From the NCBI GenBank assembly GCA_021731025.1, contig JAKFYD010000008.1, positions 58,668 through 122,667 on the forward strand: 64,000 nt of DNA, read 5' to 3'. Origin of the DNA: Pseudobdellovibrionaceae bacterium. GTDB lineage: Bacteria; Bdellovibrionota; Bdellovibrionia; Bdellovibrionales; Bdellovibrionaceae. Position numbers and translations under genes: made by a program. The notes below the pieces were generated by a model, which ran no database searches, was not told the origin of the DNA, and worked only from the letters and a program-made list of their open reading frames with translations. This document shows, piece after piece, positions 45,530 through 54,948 of this stretch (positions are counted from its first letter, which is position 1; the number at the start of each line of letters is the position of its first letter).

Positions 45530-46420
45530 TCAAGACTCTAGGACAAAATCCCAGCGGATCTTAACAGTTCCGTCGGGGTCGACGATACCTTTTGGAGGGT
45601 TAGGAAAAGGGGCTGCTAGACGAAAGGCTTCAATAGCCGCATCGTCGAGGTCTTTAACGCCTGAGTCGCTGATAACTTGAACATTTACCAATTGGCCGGC
45701 TGGGCTTAAGACGATTAAAAGCTTTGTAATTTTATCCTGGTCTGACGCAATCGATCGGCCTCGACGAAACATATTTGATAGTTTTTCCCGGACTTTAGGC
45801 TCCCAGTGTTGGCTGAGCTGACGGCGAATGCGGTTAAAATAAGTGTAATACTTAAATTCTTTGGTGTTGAGTAAGGTTTCAAAGCCCTGATCGACATTTT
45901 TCAAATAGTCTTGCGATTGGCTGACATCCCCACCATTTGTTTTTGCGTGGTCGCGGTCTTCCGGATTTTTGCCAATATTTTGCATTTGTTTTTCTTTAAA
46001 GCGGTGATCAAGCTCAGCCAAAGGATCAAAAGCTTTTGTTGATCCCGTTGCGACCTTCATCATTTCTTTTTTCGGATGAAGAGCAGGTTTATTTTTAACA
46101 TTTTTAAATTCACCGCGATTGCGACTGACAGTTTCTTTTTTCACTGTTTGTGAATGACGGCTTAGGTATTCTGCTTTTTCTGGAGTCTCATTATTCATTC
46201 GCTCTTCATCTTGATCGACAATCTGATTGGGAACAACTTTAACGGATTGTGATTTTTTATTTTTCACAACTTCTTGAGGAGGAGTGACAAACTCAATTTC
46301 AACAGTTTGTGACGGGGGTGGAGTCTTCTTAAGCAAAGCCACAAGATTGATCGTCCCGACCAAGATCAAGTGAAAAAAAATCGAAGCAAGAATGAACTTG
46401 GTAAATCGTTTGATCGTCAT
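45530..46420 (-). CDS. TonB family energy-transducer-like protein
   Basis: 296 residues. One membrane helix near the N-terminus (FILASIFFHLILVGTINLVALL), a Pro-containing start of the periplasmic part (KKTPPPSQTVEIEFVTPP), a long Lys-rich linker, and a C-terminal TonB fold (LLIVLSPAGQLVNVQVISDS, DLDDAAIEAFRLAAPFPNPP). Proteins of this layout carry energy from an ExbB/ExbD or Tol-like motor to the outer membrane. No motor genes are in the window. Confidence 0.82.
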   Translation of the reverse strand: MTIKRFTKFILASIFFHLILVGTINLVALLKKTPPPSQTVEIEFVTPPQEVVKNKKSQSVKVVPNQIVDQDEERMNNETPEKAEYLSRHSQTVKKETVSRNRGEFKNVKNKPALHPKKEMMKVATGSTKAFDPLAELDHRFKEKQMQNIGKNPEDRDHAKTNGGDVSQSQDYLKNVDQGFETLLNTKEFKYYTYFNRIRRQLSQHWEPKVREKLSNMFRRGRSIASDQDKITKLLIVLSPAGQLVNVQVISDSGVKDLDDAAIEAFRLAAPFPNPPKGIVDPDGTVKIRWDFVLES

Positions 46421-46548
46421 GAATCCCTCTCTAGTATTATCGGAGAAGCCGACGAAAAATTGAAGATATACTTTAAAAAAAACAATTAGGACCGAGGTCG
46501 TGGTACTACGGTTTGACTCACTATTCGCTGCGGGTCAAAATAGAAGAG

Positions 46549-47277
46549 ATGAAATTTAACGTGTGGTCCGTCACTGACAAAGGGTTGCGTCGCGACTCAA
46601 ATCAAGATTCTTATTTGGTTAATTCCGAAATGGGCCTTTTTATTGTGGCCGATGGAATGGGCGGACACTCGGGAGGAGAAGTCGCCAGTTCAATTGCTGT
46701 TAAGACTTCCGAGGATGTTGCAAAAGATCCTGAAGCTCGAGAGAGATCTCCACGAGAAGTTTTAAATAAAATTTACGAAGAAGCTTCTCACCATATTTTT
46801 GATCGCGCTGCGAACGAAAATCCCGAACTTGCCGGCATGGGCACCACGATGGTGATGGCTTATATTCGCAAAAATTATATCTACGTTGCTAACGTTGGTG
46901 ATTCTCGCTGTTATCTTTTTAAGAAACCTCATCTGTGGCAACTGACAGAAGATCATTCACTGATCAATGAACAAATCCGTGCGGGCGTCCTGAACGAAGC
47001 GACGGCGCAAAATTTAGTTGGACGCAACGTGATTACTCGAAGCGTAGGCTACGAGCGTGATGTTCAGCCCGATGTCTTTGAACGTGAAATAATTTCGGGG
47101 GAAATTTATTTATTATGTTCAGATGGATTGTCGAGCTTGGTCGAGGATGAAAAGATCAGTGAAATTCTTAATAAGAACTCTCCAGAAAAAGTAGCCAAAG
47201 CTTGTGTCGAAGAGGCACTGGCTAATGGCGGAGACGATAATGTAACTGTCATCGTTGTTCAATTTATGGGTGGCTAG
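46549..47277 (+). CDS. PP2C-type serine/threonine phosphatase
   Basis: 242 residues from ATG 46549, with AGAAGAG in front. Metal-site motifs RRDSNQDSYLVN, FIVADGMGGHSGGEVAS, VANVGDSRCYLF, CSDGLSS and GGDDNVTVIVVQ are complete, as in Stp/PrpC enzymes that reverse Hanks-type kinase phosphorylation. No Hanks kinase is adjacent. The M23 peptidase gene follows at once. Confidence 0.93.
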   Translation: MKFNVWSVTDKGLRRDSNQDSYLVNSEMGLFIVADGMGGHSGGEVASSIAVKTSEDVAKDPEARERSPREVLNKIYEEASHHIFDRAANENPELAGMGTTMVMAYIRKNYIYVANVGDSRCYLFKKPHLWQLTEDHSLINEQIRAGVLNEATAQNLVGRNVITRSVGYERDVQPDVFEREIISGEIYLLCSDGLSSLVEDEKISEILNKNSPEKVAKACVEEALANGGDDNVTVIVVQFMGG

Positions 47278-47278
47278 C

Positions 47279-48292
47279 TTGAGTACCACGGATAAAAAAA
47301 GAATGACATTTTTTGTGGTCAGCAATCAAACCGGGCAAACCCGGAAGATTGTTATTTCCACAGCGCAGTTAAAAGTTATTTTGTTTACAATCAGTGTTTG
47401 CGTCCTGATTTTCGTTACGGGCTTCATTGATTACATGGGCCTTTTGCTTCAGTCGATGGAAAATAAAAAATTGAAAGCGGAAAACGCCTCGCTGATTAAA
47501 CAGTTCCAAGTGGTCGACGGCAAGGTGAGTTCCTTAGAAAACAGTCTCGAGCGGGTAAAAAGTTTCACCACAAAATTAAAGCTGATCACGAATGTCGATG
47601 CTGAAGATCGCATTTTAAAATTAACTATGGGAAATAAACCAGCGCCAGGCCAACCCATCGAAGAGTACGAGCCGATGGATCAACGACCTCCATCGGAAGA
47701 TTTGGTGGGGCAAGATCAAGTCTTCAATCCTAAACCTGTAGTTAACGAAGCGCGCACCGAAGTTGCTGTTGAAAAATCAGATCGGGATTATGCCAGTTTA
47801 GTTATTCGTATTGATAAAGCTGTGAAAGAAACCCAATTGAAAGAACAGAGCGTGATTGAATTGTGGGAAAGTCTTTCCGAGCGGCAAAGTTTGTTGAATG
47901 CAACTCCGAACATAAGGCCCGCAAAAGGTTGGATCACCTCACGCTTTGGTTATCGACAAAATCCATTTACGGGAAAAGCAACCATGCATGCGGGGATCGA
48001 CGTCGCCGCTGCTCCGGGTTCACCGGTCTATGCACCGGCTGATGGTATCGTGGTCTTTGCCTCTTACGATGAAGGCTATGGAAAATTGGTGAGCATCGAT
48101 CATGGTTACGGGGTGTCGACTCGGTTCGGCCATAATTCACAAATCTATGTTCACGTGGGACAAAAAGTTTCGAAATGGGATGTGATCGCAGCGGTGGGAA
48201 ACACGGGCCGATCCACCGGCCCGCATCTGCACTATGAAGTTCGAATCAATGGGACCCCAGTGGATCCCAGCAATTTTATCTTAGACGAGTAA
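47279..48292 (+). CDS. M23 family metallopeptidase, membrane anchored
   Basis: About 337 residues. One membrane helix (VILFTISVCVLIFVTGFIDYM), a coiled coil (ENKKLKAENASLIKQF to KSFTTKLKL), then a LytM/M23 domain with zinc ligands in ATMHAGIDVAA and HLHYEVRI. This layout is typical of envelope peptidoglycan endopeptidases or amidase activators. TTG 47279 is taken as start because it clears the phosphatase stop; ATG 47303 is an alternative. Ends immediately before the convergent large secreted protein gene. Confidence 0.88.
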   Translation: MSTTDKKRMTFFVVSNQTGQTRKIVISTAQLKVILFTISVCVLIFVTGFIDYMGLLLQSMENKKLKAENASLIKQFQVVDGKVSSLENSLERVKSFTTKLKLITNVDAEDRILKLTMGNKPAPGQPIEEYEPMDQRPPSEDLVGQDQVFNPKPVVNEARTEVAVEKSDRDYASLVIRIDKAVKETQLKEQSVIELWESLSERQSLLNATPNIRPAKGWITSRFGYRQNPFTGKATMHAGIDVAAAPGSPVYAPADGIVVFASYDEGYGKLVSIDHGYGVSTRFGHNSQIYVHVGQKVSKWDVIAAVGNTGRSTGPHLHYEVRINGTPVDPSNFILDE

Positions 48293-50938
48293 TTAAAGAA
48301 TCAGAGGCGAAGTCGGAGGAGGACATTGAAGAGCTTTGGCTTTCTCTTCAAGATTTTTGTTGAACTCTTCCATACTGAATTTTTTTGCGATTTCGTTTTT
48401 ACGTTTTAAACGGTTACGTCGCACACCAATATCTGACTGGTCTTCTTTTTCTTTAAAGGTTTTAGATCCTCGGCAGATTTGAATAATTTGCGGGCTAGTG
48501 TCTGACATAATTCCATCAATCATGTTACACATAAACTCTGCAGAATTTAAATAATCTTTCGAGGTGTTGAACTTCAACAAACTGTTATTAATCTGTTGGC
48601 AAGCCATTTCGTGAGTGCGAGTTCCAATTTGCACTGTTTGCAAATTCATGGAATCCAAAGTCGTCGAATCTTGAATATCTTTGTCGGCTTGTTTATTTAA
48701 TTTTTTCCAAAAAGTCTTTTCCGATGATTTCGTGATTTCGTAAGAGCCTTCTTGAAGAGTTTGAACCGACTTCATGAATTCGTTTAAAGTGTTTTCATGC
48801 ATTCGGAGATTGTTGTTCAGCCAAGCTTCGACAGGAGATTGACTCATTTTCCAAGGTCTTTGGAAAAGAGATTTACGTATTGTATCCAATCTCATGTTGA
48901 GCTCGCCTCGAATGCTTTCAGCATTATCAATGGCTTCAAGTACTTTTAAAATTGGGCTTATCGTGCGACGCTCAGAACGTACTTTTTCGTAATCAAGCGC
49001 CCAAGTGCGATATTCTTCATTGGTTTCTAATTCACGAAGAACTTCACTGCGCTCTTTATTAGCGAGATTCGAAGTGTACTCCATCAAATCAGACATTCTT
49101 TTCAACCATAGAGTTGTTTCGTCGGAACAAGCCTTAATAGCCTTCATATTTCCTTTGTTGGCTTCTGATGCAAACGTAGCAACGCGATTGCGAGATTTTT
49201 TGAATGCTTGGAACAAAAGTTCAGCTTCATCAACAGCCTGTTCATTCGTGGCAGGTAATTGGATGCCAGGATTTGGATTGAAAGGATCAATGTTACCACC
49301 TGCAGAATTTGCAGGATCTACAGGTGTTGGCACTGTTGGAGTTGGTGCATTTGGATCTGTTGGAACGGGCGGAGGTGTCGCCGTTGGAAACGGAGCCGGA
49401 GTCGACGGAAACGGACTTCCAAAGCTTCCAGGAAAACTTGGGAACATAGAGTTTGAACTTTGCTGTAAGGCTTCAGTCACGCGATCCAAGTTTGAAACTA
49501 AGCTCAATGGGAAAGCGGCTAAAGTTGTCGTCATACCAAAACCACCACCGAAACTTCCCAAGGTTGAAAAGGAATTGGTATCAAGAATACTACCGGCCTT
49601 AGCCAACATATGGCCACGGGCACAGATTCTTTCATGATCGTCTTTCATGTTCTTAATTTGGGAAGAATGATAATTCAAATTCATGCGGTCTTGCTCTAAA
49701 GCCGTTTCAATTTCTGCAAACATCTTTTCAGAATTGTAACGATATTTTAAAAGAGGAAGAAGTGTTGGCGTGTTTGATTGATACCGTGTTTGATATTCCT
49801 TCACTTTGTAATTAAGACTCTGCGCTAGATCTTTTCTTTTTTCCTTTGTATTGTAACTTAAAAATCTTACCTTTTGGGCAATTTTCAAAAATTGACAAGT
49901 ATTTTGGAGTACGGCTTTGCGGTGATCTGGATTAGCCATGTCGATACTGTTATTCATAAAAGTATCCCAAACCGAGGTGAAAGTTTTTGAAACCACAGTG
50001 GTCGCAAAAATGGCACCTTGAGCGGTCGGTGTGATCGCAGGATTAAAGGCGGCGGCAACTAGAGCAATCGGAGCCAAGTTATTAATCACTTCATTGAAGG
50101 CCATGATTGTTCGATTGAACGATGAGGTATAGCCACCACATTTATTGTTAATATCTAGATTCGTTGAAATTTGGTTTACTGATGTCATCGCACTGGATAC
50201 TGCATTTTCAATATCCTTTGTATTGGCAGTCGTAATTTGAGCTGGATTGGCCTGATAGAATTTCAAATAATTAACGGCCTCTTTAATACGATCGCTGTTT
50301 GACATCACCTGATCCGCATTAGTTTTAGGTAAACAATCTGTATTTATGCTGGCGATCGATTGCTTCATGGAATCTAAAGCACGGAAGATCGATTCATAAG
50401 GATTGTTGTCAAAGAAAGGGCAAGCGAACTCTGCAGGAACAGGTGCTGTTGTCATCGTTGTTTGATTTTGAGGAAATCCACCGCCAGGAAAAGTAGGGGG
50501 AGGAAAACCGCCGCCAGGGTTAGGGAAGCCACCACCGGGAGTAGGAAAACCACCACCAGGGGGAAGAGGAGGTAAATTACCGCCGGGAGAAAGGGGATTG
50601 AATGGATCTATAGTAGTCCCTCCAATTGTCGAAGTTGGCACCGTTGGAATCGGTAAAAAAGGAGCTAAAGGGGTGCTGTTGATATTTCCGACACTGCCGC
50701 TGAATTTTGTCACCGAAATGGGAAACAAATCAACGTCTGGTAAGGCCCAACGTAAACTGTTTTGGTACTGTTTAACAGCCGCTGGAGAAGCTTTAGGAAA
50801 TTCAACTTTTTGCACCTGTGCTTTGGGGGCTGATTTTTTCGCTGGGCTGGCAGCGAGGGCGCTACATGAAAAGAGAGCGTAATAAGTTGAAAAACTCGCA
50901 ATAAGTATACGGCGAACAAAGGGGTAGGATGGCTTCAT
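48293..50938 (-). CDS. Large secreted Gly/Pro-rich protein of unknown function
   Basis: 881 residues from ATG 50938, with GAAGGA before it. A signal peptide (ILIASFSTYYALFSCSALA) is followed by a Lys/Ala-rich piece and a Gly/Pro-rich region (about 100-165) holding four GGGFP repeats. Next comes a long helical part with paired cysteines, a second Pro/Thr linker (TPAPFPTATPPPVPTDP, about 530-560) and a second helical part with coiled-coil character. No known domain. Exported, maybe surface associated. A small secreted protein is encoded divergently after 246 bp. Confidence 0.7.
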   Translation of the reverse strand: MKPSYPFVRRILIASFSTYYALFSCSALAASPAKKSAPKAQVQKVEFPKASPAAVKQYQNSLRWALPDVDLFPISVTKFSGSVGNINSTPLAPFLPIPTVPTSTIGGTTIDPFNPLSPGGNLPPLPPGGGFPTPGGGFPNPGGGFPPPTFPGGGFPQNQTTMTTAPVPAEFACPFFDNNPYESIFRALDSMKQSIASINTDCLPKTNADQVMSNSDRIKEAVNYLKFYQANPAQITTANTKDIENAVSSAMTSVNQISTNLDINNKCGGYTSSFNRTIMAFNEVINNLAPIALVAAAFNPAITPTAQGAIFATTVVSKTFTSVWDTFMNNSIDMANPDHRKAVLQNTCQFLKIAQKVRFLSYNTKEKRKDLAQSLNYKVKEYQTRYQSNTPTLLPLLKYRYNSEKMFAEIETALEQDRMNLNYHSSQIKNMKDDHERICARGHMLAKAGSILDTNSFSTLGSFGGGFGMTTTLAAFPLSLVSNLDRVTEALQQSSNSMFPSFPGSFGSPFPSTPAPFPTATPPPVPTDPNAPTPTVPTPVDPANSAGGNIDPFNPNPGIQLPATNEQAVDEAELLFQAFKKSRNRVATFASEANKGNMKAIKACSDETTLWLKRMSDLMEYTSNLANKERSEVLRELETNEEYRTWALDYEKVRSERRTISPILKVLEAIDNAESIRGELNMRLDTIRKSLFQRPWKMSQSPVEAWLNNNLRMHENTLNEFMKSVQTLQEGSYEITKSSEKTFWKKLNKQADKDIQDSTTLDSMNLQTVQIGTRTHEMACQQINNSLLKFNTSKDYLNSAEFMCNMIDGIMSDTSPQIIQICRGSKTFKEKEDQSDIGVRRNRLKRKNEIAKKFSMEEFNKNLEEKAKALQCPPPTSPLIL

Positions 50939-51184
50939 ATTTAGTCCTTCTTTCATGAACAGAATTCGTTTTTACATTCGTTATGTGGTACAGAATTGCA
51001 AAAGCCAGTCCCGCTGTATTGGAATGAGACGCATTTAATTCGTTTATAAAATTTAAAAGTGACGAAAATTTAAACAAGCTTTTGTATTTTAAACCTTCTC
51101 ATTTCGAGAAAATTGAATAGAATACGATTTAAGAAGGTTTAGAGCTCGTTTTTATTGGCGAAGTTTTTGAAATAAAAAGGTTCT

Positions 51185-51781
51185 ATGAAGGTTGCATTTT
51201 TTCTTCTTAGTTTGATCCTCACTTTGAATACGGCTCAGGCCGCCCAGGCTGGCAAAAGCCGAGGCAAGATTTCTCGTCAAAAAGTCAAAAAAATGAAAAC
51301 CGTGGCTTTCCCCGAAAAAGTGGAAATGAACGAATTGAAACCCGAAGACTACTTAAAATTTCTTCCCAATAACTTACAAAATTCTAGCAGTGAAGCCTAC
51401 GTGGCCAATCGATTTGGTGATGTGGCTTTACAAAAGTTTTTTGATTCTCCTCAGGTCAGAAACAGTCCCATGGGGCAAACCGCAACAAAAGTGGAAAGCG
51501 CCATGAAAACCGAAGTGAGTTTAGGTGGAGCCGGAAAAAAAGATGGAACTTCAAAACCAAAAGTTGAACATAAGATTTCTTTTCAAGTCTTAGCTCTTCA
51601 AGCTCAAACTAAAATGGAATACAAAGGTTGGACTAACGCTGTTGTAAAACACGATGCTCGTGCTAAAGAAACTGGCGTGGAAATCTCCGAAAAAATTATG
51701 CGCAATAAAGATTTGGTATTAAGTCACACCAAAAACGACACCGAAGATAAAAGCTCTTTGGGCGTTCGTTGGAATTGGTAA
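51185..51781 (+). CDS. Secreted protein of unknown function
   Basis: 198 residues. Signal peptide MKVAFFLLSLILTLNTAQA, then a basic, Lys-rich mature protein with no cysteines. Motifs: KPEDYLKFLPNNLQNSS, GQTATKVESAMKTEVSLGG, and an end ..SSLGVRWNW that resembles the aromatic C-terminal strand of outer-membrane barrels, although the protein is small. In the 228-bp gap upstream, TTCTCA and TAGAAT 16 nt apart may be a weak promoter. Confidence 0.58.
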   Translation: MKVAFFLLSLILTLNTAQAAQAGKSRGKISRQKVKKMKTVAFPEKVEMNELKPEDYLKFLPNNLQNSSSEAYVANRFGDVALQKFFDSPQVRNSPMGQTATKVESAMKTEVSLGGAGKKDGTSKPKVEHKISFQVLALQAQTKMEYKGWTNAVVKHDARAKETGVEISEKIMRNKDLVLSHTKNDTEDKSSLGVRWNW

Positions 51782-51782
51782 G

Positions 51783-53039
51783 TTATTCTTTGAGCTTTGC
51801 CCCGATATCTTTGCGATATTGCATTCCCGGCCAGCGCACTTGTTCCGTTAAGCTATAAGCATTTCGACGAGCCTCTTCACGACTGGAACCTACTCCGACC
51901 GCGCCGAGCACTCGACCTCCATGGGTGAGCCATTGGGAATTTTCACGGCGAGTCCCCGCATGAATGAAATAACAAGAAACATCGCTTTTCGTAACCGGCC
52001 CTTCGATGGGAACATTTTTTTTTGGAGAGCTCGGGTAACCTTCAGCAGCCATGATCACACAGCAGGTGTACATGTTTTTGAAGGCGATGTTTTGTAATTT
52101 TCCTAATGCTAAATCTTTAAAAAGCAAGCCAGTGTCTTGGTTGATGAGTGGAAGTATAACCTGAATTTCAGGATCACCGAAACGAACATTGTACTCTAAA
52201 ACCGTCGGTCCTTCTTCGGTGATCATAATGCCAATAAATAAAACTCCACGGTAGACAAAAGCTTCTTCGCGAATTCGTGCAATCGAAGGAAGAATAATCT
52301 TTTCTTCGATTTCTTGCTGCAGTTTTGCATCAATTTTTAGCGGAGCAACGGTGCCCATTCCTCCCGTGTTAGGTCCAATGTCATTGTCGCTTAAGCGTTT
52401 ATGATCTTGTGCCAGTGGAAGGGAAGTGTGAGTTTGACCGTTGGTTAAAACCAAGTAGCTGAGTTCCCAACCGGATTTAAATTCTTCAAGTAAAGCATTC
52501 TCTCCCGCTCCACCTAAGATTTTCTTTTCGAAAAGATCCTGTGCGGCTGACATCAATTCATCTTTGGTTTTGCAAATGAAGACACCTTTCCCCGCAGCAA
52601 GCCCGTCGGCCTTAAGCACATAGGGAGGTTGAAAGCGCGAAATATTTCTTTCAATATCGAGCACAGAGCTAACGACGACATGTTTTGCCGTCGGAACTCC
52701 CGCCGCGTTCATAAACTCTTTCGCAAAGATTTTACTGCCTTCCAGCCGAGCAGCATCGCGACTGGGACCAACAACCAAAATTCCTCGGTCTCTTAGGCGA
52801 TCAGCGATGCCATCAACCAAAGGTTCTTCGGGGCCAACAATGACAAATTCGATTTCGGTTCGGAGGCAAAGTTGAATTAAAGCTTCATAATTTTTCAAAT
52901 CAATATTGTGACACAAGGCCTCTTTCGCCATGCCGTCATTGCCAGGAGCCACGTGAATTTCGGAAACGCTTTTAGATTGGGACAAAGATTTAACAAGGGC
53001 GTGTTCACGACCACCTGAACCTAAAACGAGCACTTTCAT
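51783..53039 (-). CDS. purD: Phosphoribosylamine-glycine ligase
   Basis: 418 residues, standard PurD. N-terminal MKVLVLGSGGREHALVKSL, EFVIVGPEEPLVDGI, ATP-grasp blocks PYVLKADGLAAGKGVFI and LLEEFKSGWELSYLVL, HKRLSDNDIGPNTGGMG, and YNVRFGDPEIQVILPL for metal binding. It makes glycinamide ribonucleotide in purine synthesis. AAGGAG precedes the ATG. No other pur gene is adjacent. Confidence 0.97.
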   Translation of the reverse strand: MKVLVLGSGGREHALVKSLSQSKSVSEIHVAPGNDGMAKEALCHNIDLKNYEALIQLCLRTEIEFVIVGPEEPLVDGIADRLRDRGILVVGPSRDAARLEGSKIFAKEFMNAAGVPTAKHVVVSSVLDIERNISRFQPPYVLKADGLAAGKGVFICKTKDELMSAAQDLFEKKILGGAGENALLEEFKSGWELSYLVLTNGQTHTSLPLAQDHKRLSDNDIGPNTGGMGTVAPLKIDAKLQQEIEEKIILPSIARIREEAFVYRGVLFIGIMITEEGPTVLEYNVRFGDPEIQVILPLINQDTGLLFKDLALGKLQNIAFKNMYTCCVIMAAEGYPSSPKKNVPIEGPVTKSDVSCYFIHAGTRRENSQWLTHGGRVLGAVGVGSSREEARRNAYSLTEQVRWPGMQYRKDIGAKLKE

Positions 53040-53113
53040 TTCAACTCCTTGATGAAAGGATACGTACCTGTGCAGCTTGATTATTTATTTAGGCGAAACT
53101 AACATAATAATCT

Positions 53114-54295
53114 ATGGAAAAAATCGTTTTTATCGCCGGAAAAAGAACAGCCTTTGGGTCCTTTGGTGGATCCTTAAAAGACATTTCAGCAACTGATTTG
53201 GGAGTAGAAAGTGTTAAAGCCACTTTGAAGCAGGCCGGGGTCAGCCCCGAAAAAGTGGACCACGTGATTTTTGGTAACGTGGTTCAATCTGCTGCGGATG
53301 CTGCCTACCTACCACGCCATATTGGTTTGAAGTCCGGGGTCCCCGTGAATGTGGGAGCCTTTGCTGTCAATCGACTCTGTGGGAGTGGTTTTCAGTCGTG
53401 GATCAACGCTGCTCAAATGATTATGACAGGGGAAGCTTCGCTGGTTCTGGCGGGCGGGGTTGAACAGATGTCACAAATTCCTTACATCATGAGGGGAGTG
53501 CGCTTCGGGGGCATTCGCATGGGAAATGCCGAGCTCGAAGATTATATGACTTCAGCGCTGACGGATTCTTACGCGAAATCACCGATGGCGATCACCGCAG
53601 AAAAGTTAGGTGAGCAGTATAAGATCACTCGCGAGCAATCGGACCGCTATTCCATCCAATCACAAACTCGCTACAAAGAGGCCTTGGCCCGTGGTGATTT
53701 CAAAACTGAGATGGAATCAATGACGGTGGAAACTAAAAAAGGCGCCATCGTCGTCGACAAAGACGAACACCCCAAACCCGATTCCACTTACGAAAAAATT
53801 GCGACGTTGAAGGCTCTTTTCAAAAAAGAAGGTCTAGTGACCGCGGCCTCCGCTTCAGGAATCGTCGATGGAGCTGCATGCAGCCTGTTAACTTCAGAAT
53901 CAAAAGCTCGCGAGTTAGGTCTAAAACCAATGGCTCGCATAATCTCTTTTGCCTCAGTAGGTTGCGATCCCACCATCATGGGAATCGGTCCTGCCGGCGC
54001 GGCCCGCATGGCTTTGCAACGCGCAGGAATGAAATTAGATCAAATGGATTTGGTCGAAGTGAATGAAGCCTTCGCCGCTCAATACTTGGCCGTAGAAAAA
54101 GAATTAGGATTAGATCCCGCGCGCACCAATGTGAACGGAGGGGCCATCGCTGTCGGCCACCCCTTGGGAGCCTCAGGCACACGAATCATGAATCACTTGG
54201 TCTACGAACTGCACCGCCGCAACGCCCGCTATGCTTTGGGCAGCGCCTGCATCGGTGGCGGCCAAGGAATCGCGATCATCATCGAGCGCGTTTAA
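53114..54295 (+). CDS. Acetyl-CoA acetyltransferase (thiolase)
   Basis: 393 residues, normal thiolase size. Nucleophile Cys in NRLCGSGFQSWINA (about residue 90), the EQMSQIPYIMRG loop, His in GGAIAVGHPLGASGTRI and the second Cys in GSACIGGGQGIAI. It condenses two acetyl-CoA or works in fatty acid or branched amino acid breakdown; no partner genes are adjacent. The stop overlaps the convergent regulator gene by 4 nt (TTAA). Confidence 0.95.
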   Translation: MEKIVFIAGKRTAFGSFGGSLKDISATDLGVESVKATLKQAGVSPEKVDHVIFGNVVQSAADAAYLPRHIGLKSGVPVNVGAFAVNRLCGSGFQSWINAAQMIMTGEASLVLAGGVEQMSQIPYIMRGVRFGGIRMGNAELEDYMTSALTDSYAKSPMAITAEKLGEQYKITREQSDRYSIQSQTRYKEALARGDFKTEMESMTVETKKGAIVVDKDEHPKPDSTYEKIATLKALFKKEGLVTAASASGIVDGAACSLLTSESKARELGLKPMARIISFASVGCDPTIMGIGPAGAARMALQRAGMKLDQMDLVEVNEAFAAQYLAVEKELGLDPARTNVNGGAIAVGHPLGASGTRIMNHLVYELHRRNARYALGSACIGGGQGIAIIIERV

Positions 54296-54795
54296 TTTTT
54301 GTGCTGTGACCAGTTCTGTTCTCTTCGAAACTTTGGATTTTTTATAAGTTGAGTTGCTATATAGTAAAGAGCATGGCCTTTTCTTTTTTGGTCACATTTT
54401 GTGAGCCAAGGATGCTGTAAAGCTCGGGGTAGTGTTCTTTCCCAAATAAGAGTTGAAAATTTTTTTCTGGTTTTAGGACGAATTCCATAAACGAATTCGC
54501 AGTCTAAGGCTTCTGCTGCTTCCATCAGCTTTGCAAGAGTTATGGTTTTATTTTCTTCGCCAATTTCATGTTTGGCGTAAGCTCTAGGAGTAATTTTCAT
54601 CTCTTTCGCTACAGCTAAGGCACTTTTATGCATCGCCTGTCGTGCAACTTTCAGCCAACTTTTGGGTTGGGCTTCGATATTTATATCTAAAAACGATTCT
54701 ATGATTCGGTCTTCTAATTTAAATTTGAAATTCTTGAAATACCAAAGACGAAATGCATAATTTATTTCCTCCGAGTTTGGCGGGGCTGTTCTCAT
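54292..54795 (-). CDS. Orphan XRE-type regulator, mobile-mystery-protein-A-like
   Basis: 167 residues from ATG 54795, with GAGGAG upstream. The middle (about residues 55-110) is a helix-turn-helix: SALAVAKEMKITPRAYAKHE then ITLAKLMEAAEALDCEFVYGI. The last block closely follows 'mobile mystery protein A', the antitoxin-like partner of a Fic protein. No Fic gene is adjacent, and an extra C-terminal 55 residues are present. It reads out from the 46-bp dyad at 54803-54848, which may be its operator. Confidence 0.72.
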   Translation of the reverse strand: MRTAPPNSEEINYAFRLWYFKNFKFKLEDRIIESFLDINIEAQPKSWLKVARQAMHKSALAVAKEMKITPRAYAKHEIGEENKTITLAKLMEAAEALDCEFVYGIRPKTRKKFSTLIWERTLPRALQHPWLTKCDQKRKGHALYYIATQLIKNPKFRREQNWSQHKN

Positions 54796-54802
54796 ACTAG
54801 AT

Positions 54803-54848
54803 CTCCTCACGAACTTTAGGACCTATAGGTAGCAAAGTTTGTGAGGAG
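54803..54848. promoter_or_regulatory. 46-bp dyad between regulator and M28 peptidase genes
   Basis: CTCCTCACGAACTTT (54803-54817) and AAAGTTTGTGAGGAG (54834-54848) are complementary except at one place. A perfect ACCTATAGGT sits exactly at the common centre. In all, 19 of 23 base pairs match. It lies 8 nt before the regulator start codon and covers its ribosome site. An autoregulatory operator, or an mRNA hairpin that hides the site, is likely. Confidence 0.55.
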
Positions 54849-54948
54849 GTTAAAACTATCTTTAACTATCAATGGAATGAGAACTTCCGAGGAGAATCGA
54901 ATTGACCGGTCCTTTTTTCCATGGAAGACCTTCTTAGGAGGGGGAATC

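Noticed and set aside
49005..49637. Long open frame opposite the Gly/Pro-rich secreted protein gene
   Set aside because: It mirrors the Gly/Pro-rich coding strand, has Gly/Val-rich low-complexity translation, no ribosome site and no family similarity.
54292..54795. Complete toxin-antitoxin module
   Set aside because: Only the antitoxin-like regulator is present; neighbours are a thiolase and a peptidase.
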